DNA from: Cloacibacterium normanense
GTDB lineage: Bacteria; Bacteroidota; Bacteroidia; Flavobacteriales; Weeksellaceae
DNA: 64,000 bases
Assembly: GCF_002943105.1 (NCBI RefSeq)
Contig: NZ_PTPZ01000003.1
Span: forward strand, 1 to 64,000
Direction of reading: 5' to 3'
Within the stretch, counting starts at the first letter, position 1; each line of letters begins with the position of its first letter. Shown in pieces: positions 51,684-59,770 of the stretch. The notes under the pieces were generated by a model, which saw only the letters and a program-made list of their open reading frames with translations, did no database searches and had not been told where the DNA came from. A program made the translations under genes and the position numbers.

Positions 51684-52439
51684 TTAGATTTCTCTTTTTG
51701 GAGTGGCCATCACTCGGTTCATTTTAATCCAACCTAATTTCTCTAAGAGCAACATAATCATGTAAGTCACATCTATTTCGTGCCATCTCACGCCACCGAA
51801 ATTAGCTCTTCCCCCGAATTTATGATGATTGTTGTGATAACCTTCGCCAAGCATTAGCCAATCAAAACGGAATAAATTTTTAGAAGTGTCGTTCACTTTG
51901 AAATTTACATAACCGTAAATGTGACCAAACCAATTGATAATCATTCCGTGAATTGGAGCCATTAAAATAGCGATAGGTAATAATAGCCAATGCCACCAAT
52001 ATTCAGCAAAAATAATAAAGAAGACGGTGTAGAAAGCTCCCCAACCAATTCTTGAGTACCATGAACTGGCAAACTTATCGAATGATTTCCATTGAGGAAC
52101 GTTTTTCGTGAATTTTTCTTCAATGGCAATTTTTTGCTTATTGATTTGTTGGTAAACATTTTTCGTTCTCCACATCATTGCCAGTGGATTTGGGTCGTAT
52201 TTTGGAGAATGCGGGTCTTTTTCTGTATCGGCAAAAGCGTGATGCATTCTGTGCATTACACCATAACCATACGCTGAAAGATAATTAGAACCTTGGGTAA
52301 TCCAAGTAAGAATAAAACACAGTTTTTCACCAAATTTAGACATGGTGTAAGTTTGATGCGCTGCGTAACGATGAAGGAAAAAAGTTTGAAAAAATAGTCC
52401 TGAATACCATAGGACGATGATGAAAATAATAATAACCAT
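51684..52439 (-). CDS. Membrane fatty acid (acyl-CoA/lipid) desaturase
   Basis: This 251-residue integral membrane di-iron enzyme has the three histidine boxes HRYAAH, HRMHH and HNNHH, with membrane segments at about 2-22, 37-55, 120-140 and 145-165. It should introduce a double bond into acyl chains, probably delta-9, to adjust membrane fluidity. A TTG start at 52463 is ruled out because it is the end of the promoter box. The ATG at 52439 gives MVIIIFIIVLWYSG. Confidence 0.9.
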   Translation of the reverse strand: MVIIIFIIVLWYSGLFFQTFFLHRYAAHQTYTMSKFGEKLCFILTWITQGSNYLSAYGYGVMHRMHHAFADTEKDPHSPKYDPNPLAMMWRTKNVYQQINKQKIAIEEKFTKNVPQWKSFDKFASSWYSRIGWGAFYTVFFIIFAEYWWHWLLLPIAILMAPIHGMIINWFGHIYGYVNFKVNDTSKNLFRFDWLMLGEGYHNNHHKFGGRANFGGVRWHEIDVTYMIMLLLEKLGWIKMNRVMATPKREI

Positions 52440-52460
52440 TAATAAGAATTTATAAAGGCA

Positions 52461-52468
52461 CAAATGTA
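52461..52468 (-). promoter_or_regulatory. Promoter -7 box for the desaturase gene
   Basis: On the minus strand TACATTTG fits TAnnTTTG, 21 nt before the ATG at 52439. Confidence 0.6.
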
Positions 52469-52489
52469 GACATTTGAAAACCGAATGAT

Positions 52490-52517
52490 AACAAAAAACA
52501 CGCTCTAGAGCGTGTTT
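52490..52517 (-). terminator. Terminator of tyrS
   Basis: AACACGCTC (52497-52505) pairs with GAGCGTGTT (52508-52516). On the minus strand TTTTTTG follows. Confidence 0.8.
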
Positions 52518-52557
52518 TATAATTTATTTAACTATGCAAAGCGTTGTAAATTTAATT

Positions 52558-53853
52558 TTAGACCGCTTTTACAATAAAATATTGTTTTTTACCTTTTTGA
52601 AGGAGTAAAAATTTACCGTCAATTAAATCTTTTTCGGCAGCTACGAAATCGTCTTTTACTTTTTCTTTGTTTACAGAAATAGCATTTCCTTGTAATTCGC
52701 GTTTTGCTTCGCCTTTAGATTTTAGGAAACCAGATTTTTCTGATAATAAATCGATAATGTTGCTTCCTAAAACGTTTGATTTTGCTACTTCAGCTTGCGG
52801 AACTCCATCAAAAATCTGTAAGAATAATTCTTCGTCTAAGCTTACCAAATCTTCGGCAGTACTTCTTCCGAAAAGAATTTCAGAGGCTTTTAATGCCTTT
52901 TCGTATTCTGCTTTTCCATGAACCCAAACTGTAACTTCTTCAGCTAATTTTTTCTGCAATTTTCTCTCGTGTGGAGCAGTTTGGTGTTCTTCAACCAAAG
53001 CTTCTATTTCTTCTTTTGGTAAGAAAGTATAGTATTTAATGAATCTTTCAGCATCTACATCAGAAGAATTTAACCAAAATTGGTAAAATTTATACGGAGA
53101 AGTTCTTTTGGCGTCTAACCAATAATTTTCTCCCGCTTCAGATTTCCCGAATTTAGAACCATCAGCTTTTGTAATCAACGGAACAGTTAATGCATAAGCT
53201 TCACCTTGTGCTTTTCTACGGATTAATTCTGTACCTGTGGTAATGTTTCCCCATTGATCAGAACCTCCCATTTGTAGTTTTACACCGTTATTTTTGTATA
53301 AATGTAAGAAGTCGTAACCTTGTAATAATTGGTAGGTAAATTCTGTAAAACTCATTCCGTCAACTCCAGCTTCGCCAGAGAAACGTTTTTTCACAGAATC
53401 TTTCGCCATCATATAATTTACGGTAAGGTGCTTCCCTATATCACGCACGAAATCCAGAAAGGTAAAGGTTTTCATCCAATCGTAATTGTTTACCAATTCC
53501 GCTTTATTTGGTTCGTTTCCTTCAAAATTTAAAAATCTGGAAAGTTGCCCTTTTATACAATCTACATAATGATTAAGCGTAGCTTCGTCTAATAAATTTC
53601 TCTCCGAAGATTTACCAGAAGGGTCGCCAATCATACCTGTTGCACCACCAACCAGAGCAATAGGTTTATGACCGTGTTGCTGAAAATGTGCCAAAACTTT
53701 TATCGGAATTAAACTCCCAATGTGAAGTGAATCTGCGGTAGGATCAAAACCAATATAAGCAGTCGTCATTTCCTTATTCAGTTGTTCATCCGTTCCGGGC
53801 ATCATATCAGCGTACAAACCGCGCCATTTTAGTTCTTCAATAAAAGCGTTCAT
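52558..53853 (-). CDS. tyrS: Tyrosyl-tRNA synthetase
   Basis: This 431-residue class I synthetase charges tRNA-Tyr. The HIGH-type motif is HIGSLIPI and the KMSKS-type loop is [21 protein letters not shown] and [12 protein letters not shown] are typical of TyrS. The C-terminal S4-like RNA-binding domain begins near residue 360. The longer frame from 53877 starts with a TTG inside the promoter box, so the ATG at 53853 ([12 protein letters not shown]) is preferred. Confidence 0.95.
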   Translation of the reverse strand: MNAFIEELKWRGLYADMMPGTDEQLNKEMTTAYIGFDPTADSLHIGSLIPIKVLAHFQQHGHKPIALVGGATGMIGDPSGKSSERNLLDEATLNHYVDCIKGQLSRFLNFEGNEPNKAELVNNYDWMKTFTFLDFVRDIGKHLTVNYMMAKDSVKKRFSGEAGVDGMSFTEFTYQLLQGYDFLHLYKNNGVKLQMGGSDQWGNITTGTELIRRKAQGEAYALTVPLITKADGSKFGKSEAGENYWLDAKRTSPYKFYQFWLNSSDVDAERFIKYYTFLPKEEIEALVEEHQTAPHERKLQKKLAEEVTVWVHGKAEYEKALKASEILFGRSTAEDLVSLDEELFLQIFDGVPQAEVAKSNVLGSNIIDLLSEKSGFLKSKGEAKRELQGNAISVNKEKVKDDFVAAEKDLIDGKFLLLQKGKKQYFIVKAV

Positions 53854-53874
53854 TTTCTTAAAAATTTTGAATGG

Positions 53875-53882
53875 CAAAGATA
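53875..53882 (-). promoter_or_regulatory. Promoter -7 box for tyrS
   Basis: On the minus strand TATCTTTG lies 21 nt before the ATG at 53853. I see no T-box or other leader structure in the short 5' region. Confidence 0.65.
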
Positions 53883-53941
53883 GGAAATTTGCGCGAAGTA
53901 GGAAGTTGGAAGTTTTTTAGATTTTAAATTCTTAATTAAAT

Positions 53942-53972
53942 AAAAATCCCACATTGTGAAAATGTAGGATTT
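53942..53972 (-). terminator. Terminator of the PD40 lipoprotein gene
   Basis: AAATCCCACATT (53944-53955) pairs with AATGTAGGATTT (53961-53972) with one mismatch. On the minus strand a T-run follows. Confidence 0.8.
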
Positions 53973-53993
53973 GTGATTTGATATGAAAATATT

Positions 53994-54962
53994 TTAAAGA
54001 TTTGGAATAAGTCTCCAAATGTCAAAATTATCCCAACTTCTTTTTGTATCGCTATTTCCAGCATTTGAACTGAAATAGATAGATCCATCAACTCCAAAAG
54101 ATGGTGTAGCATTCCAGGTATTTCCTGTGGTAAGTTGTTTTACATTTCCTCCATTTACATCCATCAAGAAGATATGAGATGAGATTTGTGTTCCTGATTT
54201 ATTTTTTTCTCGTTTACTGAATACAATCCATTTTCCGTCTGGCGCGTATTTAGGATGAACATAATCAAAATCTCCACTAGTTAGTTGAGTTTGCTGACCA
54301 GTTTCCAGATTGTAGATGAAAATTTGAGAAAAGTTACCCACTTTTTTACTAAAGAGGAACTCTTTATTATTTGGGTGTGGATTCGGAGAATCTCCAGCTC
54401 CTAATAACGTAAAATTTAATCCGCTAGGATCCATAGTGCAAAGTTGATAGTCTGTTCCTATTTTAGTGCTAAATAATATTTTATTAGTTGCTTTTAAAAA
54501 AGAAGCAGAATAATCATCATCACCATTAGAATTAGCAGACACATAATTTATTCCTCCTTGGTCAATTCTGGATTTTGCAATTACTGGTTTAGAAGGTACA
54601 GCATAAGTAAAGTAGAATCCTTTACTGTCTGCCATCCAAGAGGGGAACATGCAACCTTCTGTAAGTAGTGGAGTAGTTCCTTGTGTGCCAATAGTTTTAA
54701 GATCTATGTGAGATCTTTTAGAGCCAGTTTGGCTAGGGTCTATCGTGTGGTATAGTAATTTTTTTCCGTCTGGACTAAGAACTGGAAAGAAATTTTGTAA
54801 ATTATCATCAGTTACTCTTGTAAGTTCCTTAGCATCTGGAGTAACTGCTGGAGCTAGGTCTACTTGAATAATACTAGTCATTTTTTTTGCGCCACAATTG
54901 TGGAGAATCAGCGAAAAAACGAGTATGCTAAAAGCAATTTTAAAAAAAATAATTTTCTTCAT
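53994..54962 (-). CDS. TolB-like beta-propeller lipoprotein (PD40 repeats)
   Basis: This 322-residue lipoprotein has lipobox LHNC (Cys 23). The PD40-type repeats include NFFPVLSPDGKKLLYHT, MFPSWMADSKGFYF, HPKYAPDGKWIVFSK and TPSFGVDGSIYFSS. A periplasmic or outer-membrane-facing beta-propeller is likely, probably for protein or glycan binding. It is preceded by a small lipoprotein on the same strand. The ligand is unknown. Confidence 0.82.
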   Translation of the reverse strand: MKKIIFFKIAFSILVFSLILHNCGAKKMTSIIQVDLAPAVTPDAKELTRVTDDNLQNFFPVLSPDGKKLLYHTIDPSQTGSKRSHIDLKTIGTQGTTPLLTEGCMFPSWMADSKGFYFTYAVPSKPVIAKSRIDQGGINYVSANSNGDDDYSASFLKATNKILFSTKIGTDYQLCTMDPSGLNFTLLGAGDSPNPHPNNKEFLFSKKVGNFSQIFIYNLETGQQTQLTSGDFDYVHPKYAPDGKWIVFSKREKNKSGTQISSHIFLMDVNGGNVKQLTTGNTWNATPSFGVDGSIYFSSNAGNSDTKRSWDNFDIWRLIPNL

Positions 54963-54999
54963 AGTCTTTTGTTTAAATGTTTTTTTATTTCTAAGTAAT

Positions 55000-55203
55000 T
55001 TAATTTGTTCTTACTGGTCCTGCAGCACTTCCAGATGAATTGTTAGGATTGTTTTTGTTAGAGTTGTTTTTCATTTGCTCATTGAGCATATTTAAATAAT
55101 TACTTCTTTGGTTCACACTGTTTTGTGGCACAGCACAATTTTGTAAACAGGTAATTATTAAGTATAACGCAAGTGATAGTTTTAAGGAATTGAGGATTTT
55201 CAT
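55000..55203 (-). CDS. Small lipoprotein, 67 residues
   Basis: A signal with lipobox LQNC (Cys 23) precedes a 44-residue tail rich in asparagine and serine that ends GSAAGPVRTN. It lies 37 nt upstream of the PD40 lipoprotein gene, so the two are likely co-expressed. I know no function or family. The lipobox supports its being a real gene. Confidence 0.7.
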   Translation of the reverse strand: MKILNSLKLSLALYLIITCLQNCAVPQNSVNQRSNYLNMLNEQMKNNSNKNNPNNSSGSAAGPVRTN

Positions 55204-55291
55204 ACTTGTTGTTTTATTTTGATAGAAAAATGAGAATTAAGTAGAATTAAGATATAATTTTCACAAAGTTGGCTGTTTTGATTTCAAAAAA

Positions 55292-55318
55292 AAATACCTA
55301 ATAGTAGGTATTTTTATA
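55292..55318. terminator. Orphan terminator-like hairpin between divergent genes
   Basis: AAATACCTA (55292-55300) pairs with TAGGTATTT (55305-55313), with T residues on both outer sides. It lies between two divergent genes (55203 minus, 55470 plus), where no known transcript should end. Confidence 0.65.
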
Positions 55319-55469
55319 ATTAATTTTTCACTAATAAGACAATTTTATTATATTTATATTAAGTTTATTGTTTTTATATTGATTAATTATTATGTTTTTT
55401 ATTGAAATGGTGATTGGGTTTCATTTTTAATTTCGAATATATAATTTAAAGTTTTTATACATCACGACT

Positions 55470-56246
55470 ATGGCAAAAGAAATAATTAAATTTGATGTCA
55501 TGAGAAAAACTTGGAATAAAATTTCAAAATTTCATGATGGTTTAGACGGTTCTAATTTTGAGCTTGAAGTATATAAAAAAATGTTTAATTTGTTTCATTT
55601 TGGGCATTACTATTACTATATTTTCAATGCTGCTACTGCAACTATAGAATGGATGAGCGAAGAAGTTAAGGATGTTTTAGGTGTTTCTGAACCCATTACT
55701 GCAGAATATATTTTTGAAAATATTCATCCTCAAGATAGAAAACGATTTATAGAACATGAGCATGCTGTTACGAAATTTTTTGAGCAATTGCCTCCAGAAA
55801 AAGTACTCAAGTATAAAGTAACTTATGATTATCGTTTAAAAGATTTTTTTGGGAACTATAAATGGATTCTTCAACAAGTTGTAACCATTCAGAGTGATGA
55901 AAATGGAGCGGTGATAAGAACTTTAGGAGTTCATACCGATATTTCATATTTAAAAAGAGATAATAAACCCTCGGGACTTTCTTTTTTAGGATTAGAAGGA
56001 GAGCCTTCGTATTATAATGTTGCTGTAGATAGGCTTATTTTTATTCCTTCTGATGAAATTTTCACTTCTAGAGAAAAACAGATACTCGAACTCGTTGTAC
56101 TAGGCAAAAGTTCAAAAGAAATCTCACAAAAATTACATATTTCAAAGTATACAGTAGATACACACCGAAAAAACATTCTTGCAAAATCTGGTTGTGAAAC
56201 AGTTCCAGAGCTTATTGCAAAAGCTATTCAGGAATCTTGGGTGTAA
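55470..56246 (+). CDS. PAS-domain LuxR-type transcriptional regulator
   Basis: In this 258-residue protein, residues about 40-160 form a PAS-type sensor region (FNAATATIEWMSEEVKDVLG, IHPQDRKRFIEHEH, RTLGVHTDISYLK). Residues about 195-255 form a LuxR/GerE helix-turn-helix (FTSREKQILELVVLGKSSKEISQKL, then KYTVDTHRKNIL). No histidine kinase is adjacent, so it may sense a small ligand directly. Targets are unknown; the divergent lipoprotein pair is a candidate. Confidence 0.88.
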   Translation: MAKEIIKFDVMRKTWNKISKFHDGLDGSNFELEVYKKMFNLFHFGHYYYYIFNAATATIEWMSEEVKDVLGVSEPITAEYIFENIHPQDRKRFIEHEHAVTKFFEQLPPEKVLKYKVTYDYRLKDFFGNYKWILQQVVTIQSDENGAVIRTLGVHTDISYLKRDNKPSGLSFLGLEGEPSYYNVAVDRLIFIPSDEIFTSREKQILELVVLGKSSKEISQKLHISKYTVDTHRKNILAKSGCETVPELIAKAIQESWV

Positions 56247-56426
56247 TTTTATGAGCACACGGTTCTGTATTTATTCACTTTCAGACACGCTTTCCGCACT
56301 CGCTTTTTAATTTTTTTTGCCAACGCTCAATCCTCAAAAAAATTAAAAGAGCTCAAACAATGCTCCAATCGTGGCTAAAATTCACGGGCAGTTTTTCTTT
56401 TCAATTTTCTTAAAGTTTGTTTATTC

Positions 56427-56459
56427 AAACCTTCCAGGATTTTAAATCCTTGAAGGTTT
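56427..56459. repeat. Hairpin repeat AACCTTCAAGGATT, copy 2
   Basis: AAACCTTCCAGGATT (56427-56441) faces AATCCTTGAAGGTTT (56445-56459), with one mismatch. It is a near copy of 51600-51630. Confidence 0.7.
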
Positions 56460-56477
56460 AATTAATTTGAGAACAAT

Positions 56478-56520
56478 CGACGCTCGTGAAGTTTATATTG
56501 AGCTTATCGAAATGCTCGCG
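56478..56520. repeat. 43-bp direct repeat, copy 1
   Basis: It begins CGACGCTCGTGAAG and ends GAAATGCTCGCG. It is identical to 56747-56789 and contains the internal inverted repeat GAGC/GCTC. Confidence 0.9.
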
Positions 56521-56538
56521 CCAGAAAAATTAAAAAAC

Positions 56539-56553
56539 GGTTCCAGAGGAACC
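56539..56553. repeat. REP-like hairpin, variant GGTTCC/GGAACC
   Basis: GGTTCCAGAGGAACC is a 6-bp stem with a 3-nt loop. Relative to the CGTTCC/GGAACG copies, the outer pair has changed from C-G to G-C on both arms. Confidence 0.6.
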
Positions 56554-56589
56554 AAATGTGTGTAATAAAAAATTACTAACAAAATTAAA

Positions 56590-56606
56590 GCGTTCCGTAG
56601 GAACGC
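56590..56606. repeat. REP-like hairpin, GCGTTCC/GGAACGC
   Basis: GCGTTCCGTAGGAACGC has a 7-bp stem with loop GTA. With its flank it repeats, in inverse orientation, the copy at 49673-49692. Confidence 0.7.
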
Positions 56607-56634
56607 AATGTTTTTTAGCATTATTAAGACATAA

Positions 56635-56649
56635 CGTTCCTACGGAACG
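56635..56649. repeat. REP-like hairpin, CGTTCC/GGAACG
   Basis: CGTTCCTACGGAACG has loop TAC and lies 28 nt after the previous copy, in opposite orientation. Confidence 0.7.
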
Positions 56650-56686
56650 CAACAGCCAATACAAAATAATTTCTATTACACAAATA

Positions 56687-56703
56687 TCGTTCCTATGGAA
56701 CGA
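56687..56703. repeat. REP-like hairpin, TCGTTCC/GGAACGA
   Basis: TCGTTCCTATGGAACGA has loop TAT. It pairs over 7 bp with a T-A outer pair. Confidence 0.65.
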
Positions 56704-56746
56704 TTTTTAAACTAGAAAATTTTACGTTTTCAACTTTGAAAATAAC

Positions 56747-56789
56747 CGACGCTCGTGAAGTTTATATTGAGCTTATCGAAATGCTCGCG
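56747..56789. repeat. 43-bp direct repeat, copy 2
   Basis: Identical to 56478-56520, in the same orientation, 226 bp downstream. Confidence 0.9.
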
Positions 56790-56859
56790 TCATAAATCTT
56801 ATAGACAAAATCTAATCATTTTTTACTTGGCTCTTTTTATTTGGCTCTTACAAAATCCT

Positions 56860-56867
56860 TATCTTTG
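56860..56867 (+). promoter_or_regulatory. Promoter -7 box for the sigma factor gene
   Basis: TATCTTTG, with TTG at 56841-56843 (16-nt spacer), lies 8 nt before the ATG at 56876. Confidence 0.65.
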
Positions 56868-56875
56868 CATTTGCA

Positions 56876-57424
56876 ATGGAAAAACCAGAACTTTTACAGC
56901 TCATCTTTTTGGCTAAAGAGAAGAATCAGAAAGCACAAACGAAACTGATTAATCAATTTTGGACAGACGTTTTTTCTTTTGTGATGAAAAAAGTTCATGA
57001 TGAAAACGCCGCAGATGAATTGACGGTTTCGGTGTTTTCTAAAGTATTGGCAAAATTAGATTTGTATGATGAGAATTTTCAGTTCAAAACTTGGGTTCTT
57101 ACCATCGCTCAAAACACAGTAATTGATTATTGGCGTAAAAAAAATCGAGAAACCGAAGAAACAATGGACGGTTTTCAGGATTTTAAAAATCAATTCGAAA
57201 AATCTCCTGAAGAAATTATGATTTCTGTGCAGGAAGAGAAAAAAATCATTGATGCAGTTGCCAAAATGGATCACAATTATCAAAAAATTATCCATTTGAG
57301 ATTTTTTGAAGAAAAAACCATCAAAGAAATTGCAGAAGAACTCAATCTTTCTGTTGCCAATACCAAAGTAAGAATTATGAGAGCCAAAAAAGTTTTGGCA
57401 GAATTGTTAAACGAAAACGAGTAA
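56876..57424 (+). CDS. Sigma-70 family (ECF-like) RNA polymerase sigma factor
   Basis: This 182-residue sigma factor has region 2 at about 20-90 (FWTDVFSFVMKKVHDENAADELTVSVFSKV, FQFKTWVLTIAQNTVIDYWRK) and region 4 at about 120-178 (KMDHNYQKIIHLRFFEEKTIKEIAEEL). No anti-sigma gene follows; lipA is the next gene. The signal is therefore unknown. Confidence 0.9.
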   Translation: MEKPELLQLIFLAKEKNQKAQTKLINQFWTDVFSFVMKKVHDENAADELTVSVFSKVLAKLDLYDENFQFKTWVLTIAQNTVIDYWRKKNRETEETMDGFQDFKNQFEKSPEEIMISVQEEKKIIDAVAKMDHNYQKIIHLRFFEEKTIKEIAEELNLSVANTKVRIMRAKKVLAELLNENE

Positions 57425-57428
57425 AATC

Positions 57429-57489
57429 TCTCGCTGATTATACCAGATTGAGCAGATGAAAATCAGCCGAATCAGCTTAATCTGCGAGA
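57429..57489. repeat. Imperfect long hairpin repeat between the sigma factor and lipA
   Basis: TCTCGC (57429-57434) and GCGAGA (57484-57489) bound a 61-nt stretch with internal complementary GATTA/TAATC-type segments. Similar TCTCGCTGATTA repeats are, from memory, frequent in Bacteroidetes. It could fold in the mRNA leader of lipA. Confidence 0.5.
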
Positions 57490-57505
57490 AAAATTTTAGA
57501 TATTT

Positions 57506-58372
57506 ATGGAAAATCAAATTCAAGATACCACTACCAATAAACCAAAATGGATTCGAGTAAAACTTCCTACAGGAAAAAATTACAGAGAACTCAGAACATT
57601 GGTTGATAAATATAAACTGAACACCATTTGTCAAAGTGGTTCTTGTCCTAACATGGGAGAATGTTGGGGAGAAGGAACCGCCACTTTTATGATTTTGGGA
57701 AATATCTGTACCAGAAGTTGTGGATTCTGTGGTGTAAAAACAGGAAAACCGCTTGATGTAAATTGGGATGAACCCGAAAAAGTAGCACGTTCAATCAAAT
57801 TAATGAAAATAAAACACGCCGTTTTGACTTCGGTTGATAGAGACGATTTGAAAGACATGGGTTCTATAATTTGGGCAGAAACAGTAAATGCAGTGCGCAG
57901 AATTTCTCCGGGAACGACTATGGAAACGTTGATTCCAGATTTTCAAGGAATTCATAAACACATTGATAGATTGGTAGAAGTAGCGCCAGAAGTGATTTCT
58001 CACAATATGGAAACCGTAAAAAGATTAACCAGAGAAGTGAGAATTCAGGCGAAGTACGAGCGTTCTTTAGAAGTTTTAAGATATTTAAAAGAAGCGGGAC
58101 AAAACCGTACCAAAACAGGAATTATGCTCGGTTTGGGCGAAACGAAAGAAGAAGTTTTTGAAACCATTCAGGATGTGAGAAATGCGAATGTAGATGTAAT
58201 TACGATTGGGCAATATCTTCAGCCAACTAAAAAACATTTGCCAGTAAAACGTTTCGTAGAGCTAGAAGAATTCGAAGAATACAGAATTTTCGCAGAACAG
58301 TTAGGTTTCCGTCATGTAGAAAGTTCACCTTTGGTGAGAAGTTCTTATCATGCAGAAAAACATATTCATTAA
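57506..58372 (+). CDS. lipA: Lipoyl synthase
   Basis: This 288-residue radical SAM enzyme inserts two sulfurs into octanoyl-lipoyl domains. The auxiliary cluster motif CQSGSCPNMGEC has cysteines at 42, 47 and 53. The radical SAM motif CTRSCGFC has C68, C72 and C75. The C-terminal SSPLVRSSYHAE carries the auxiliary-cluster serine. LipB is not in the window. Confidence 0.95.
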   Translation: MENQIQDTTTNKPKWIRVKLPTGKNYRELRTLVDKYKLNTICQSGSCPNMGECWGEGTATFMILGNICTRSCGFCGVKTGKPLDVNWDEPEKVARSIKLMKIKHAVLTSVDRDDLKDMGSIIWAETVNAVRRISPGTTMETLIPDFQGIHKHIDRLVEVAPEVISHNMETVKRLTREVRIQAKYERSLEVLRYLKEAGQNRTKTGIMLGLGETKEEVFETIQDVRNANVDVITIGQYLQPTKKHLPVKRFVELEEFEEYRIFAEQLGFRHVESSPLVRSSYHAEKHIH

Positions 58373-58373
58373 T

Positions 58374-58446
58374 TGAGTTACGGGATTCGAGTTATGAGAT
58401 TCGCATTTGGTAACTCGGAACTCGGAACTCGAAACTCGAAATTTTT
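58374..58446. repeat. ACTCG-rich short repeats between lipA and cinA
   Basis: The plus strand holds GAGTTACGGGATTCGAG on the left and ACTCGGAACTCGGAACTCG on the right, so the region can fold into several alternative hairpins. The pattern is direct, inverted and slippage-prone. Confidence 0.6.
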
Positions 58447-59703
58447 ATGAAAAACGCTGTCCTTATTACGATAGGAAACGAGGTTCTGTCTGGAACTACA
58501 GTAGATACTAACTCTAATTTTATTGCAAAAGAATTATCAAAAATTGGGATTTCTGTTTCGCAGATTTTTACCATTTCAGATGAAATAGAAATTATTAAAA
58601 ATACATTACAATCTGCCTTTCAATTGACTGATTTGGTGATTACAACAGGCGGACTTGGCCCGACTAAAGATGATAAAACCAAGAAAGCTTTTTGTGAATT
58701 TTTCAATGATGAAATCGTTTATGATGAAGAAACTTTTCAGCATCTGAAAACCAGATTAGAACGCATTGGAAGGTTAGAAATCATCGAAAGAAACAGAGAA
58801 CAAGCCATGATTCTTTCAAAAGCTAAAGTTTTCCAAAATCACAACGGAACTGCACCGAGTTTGATGGTAGAAGATAACGGCAAAATAGCGATTTGTCTTC
58901 CCGGTGTTCCTTATGAAGTGAAACCTCTAGTGAAAGACCAAATTATTCCTTACTTACAAAAAGAATTTGAATCTAATTTTTTGAAAATTAGAACCGTTTC
59001 TGTGGTGAATTATCCAGAAAGTTTATTGTCTGATGCTTTAGAAGAATGGGAGCTGAATTTGCCTGAAAATTTTTCACTTTCGTATTTGCCAATCGCCAAT
59101 AGAGTGAAGTTGAAATTAACGGCTTCAGGAAAGGATTTAGACGTTTTAGAAAATCAATTAGAAGAAGAGATTTCTAAAATAAGACCATTGCTGAAAGCAC
59201 ATATTATTTCTGAAAATGGTGATAAAATAGAAGAAATCTTACACGATTTTTTAATTTCTAGAAACTTGACGATTTCTACCGCCGAAAGTAGTACTGGTGG
59301 AGAATTATCACACTTAATTACAAGTGTTTCTGGAAGTTCTAATTACTTTTTAGGTGGAATTTGCACGTATCAAACGCAGAAAAAAACGGAAATTTTAGGT
59401 GTTTCACAAGATTTAATTCAAGAAAAAAGGGTGGTTTCTGCAGAAGTTGCTGAAGCGATGAGTTTGGGTTGCCAGCAATTATTTAAAACGGATGTTGCAC
59501 TTTCTACCACTGGAGTTGCAGGACCTAATTCAGATGAATTTAATTCAGAAATCGGCACTGTTTTTTATTCGATAAGAGTAAAAGATTTTGAAAAGACTTT
59601 CAGATTGTATCTTCCTCATTTAGAGCGTAAAGATTTTATGAATTTTGTTTCGCAGAAAGTTTTGCAGGATTTAATTCAAATTTTAATTCAAGAAAATCTT
59701 TAA
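58447..59703 (+). CDS. cinA: CinA-family protein (nucleotide/NMN amidase type)
   Basis: In this 418-residue two-domain protein, residues 1-170 form the MoCF-like COG1058 domain (GNEVLSGTTVDTNSNFIAKEL, TTGGLGPTKDDKTK). Residues about 255-418 form the CinA C-terminal domain (STAESSTGGELSHLIT, TTGVAGPN), which deamidates nicotinamide mononucleotide in characterised members. A link to NAD recycling or competence is possible. Confidence 0.92.
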   Translation: MKNAVLITIGNEVLSGTTVDTNSNFIAKELSKIGISVSQIFTISDEIEIIKNTLQSAFQLTDLVITTGGLGPTKDDKTKKAFCEFFNDEIVYDEETFQHLKTRLERIGRLEIIERNREQAMILSKAKVFQNHNGTAPSLMVEDNGKIAICLPGVPYEVKPLVKDQIIPYLQKEFESNFLKIRTVSVVNYPESLLSDALEEWELNLPENFSLSYLPIANRVKLKLTASGKDLDVLENQLEEEISKIRPLLKAHIISENGDKIEEILHDFLISRNLTISTAESSTGGELSHLITSVSGSSNYFLGGICTYQTQKKTEILGVSQDLIQEKRVVSAEVAEAMSLGCQQLFKTDVALSTTGVAGPNSDEFNSEIGTVFYSIRVKDFEKTFRLYLPHLERKDFMNFVSQKVLQDLIQILIQENL

Positions 59704-59746
59704 AAATCGCCTTTCTCATGTAATAAAATGGCGCAAACAATTGTTA

Positions 59747-59754
59747 TATCTTTA
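59747..59754 (+). promoter_or_regulatory. Possible promoter -7 box for the GIN-domain gene
   Basis: TATCTTTA departs from TAnnTTTG in the last base. It lies 16 nt before the conserved leader element at 59771. Confidence 0.4.
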
Positions 59755-59770
59755 AAATAATATAGAATGA

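Larger units (their letters stand above)
56247..56875. repeat. Gene-free 629-bp stretch of dispersed repeats
   Basis: No credible gene lies here. It holds a degenerate CTTTCCGC-type repeat (about 56283-56400), the AACCTTCAAGG hairpin (56427-56459), two 43-bp direct repeats (56478-56520, 56747-56789) and four REP-like GTTCC hairpins. The sigma factor promoter lies at its right end. Confidence 0.75.

Noticed and set aside
55383-55424. 13-codon minus-strand frame with three histidines upstream of a hairpin, resembling a his leader peptide
   Set aside because: No histidine biosynthesis genes follow, and AT-rich DNA gives such frames by chance. It is kept only as a remark in the orphan-terminator finding.
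56539-56703. GTTCC hairpins considered as terminators for the PAS-LuxR gene
   Set aside because: They lack following T-runs and lie about 300-450 nt from the stop codon, in both orientations.
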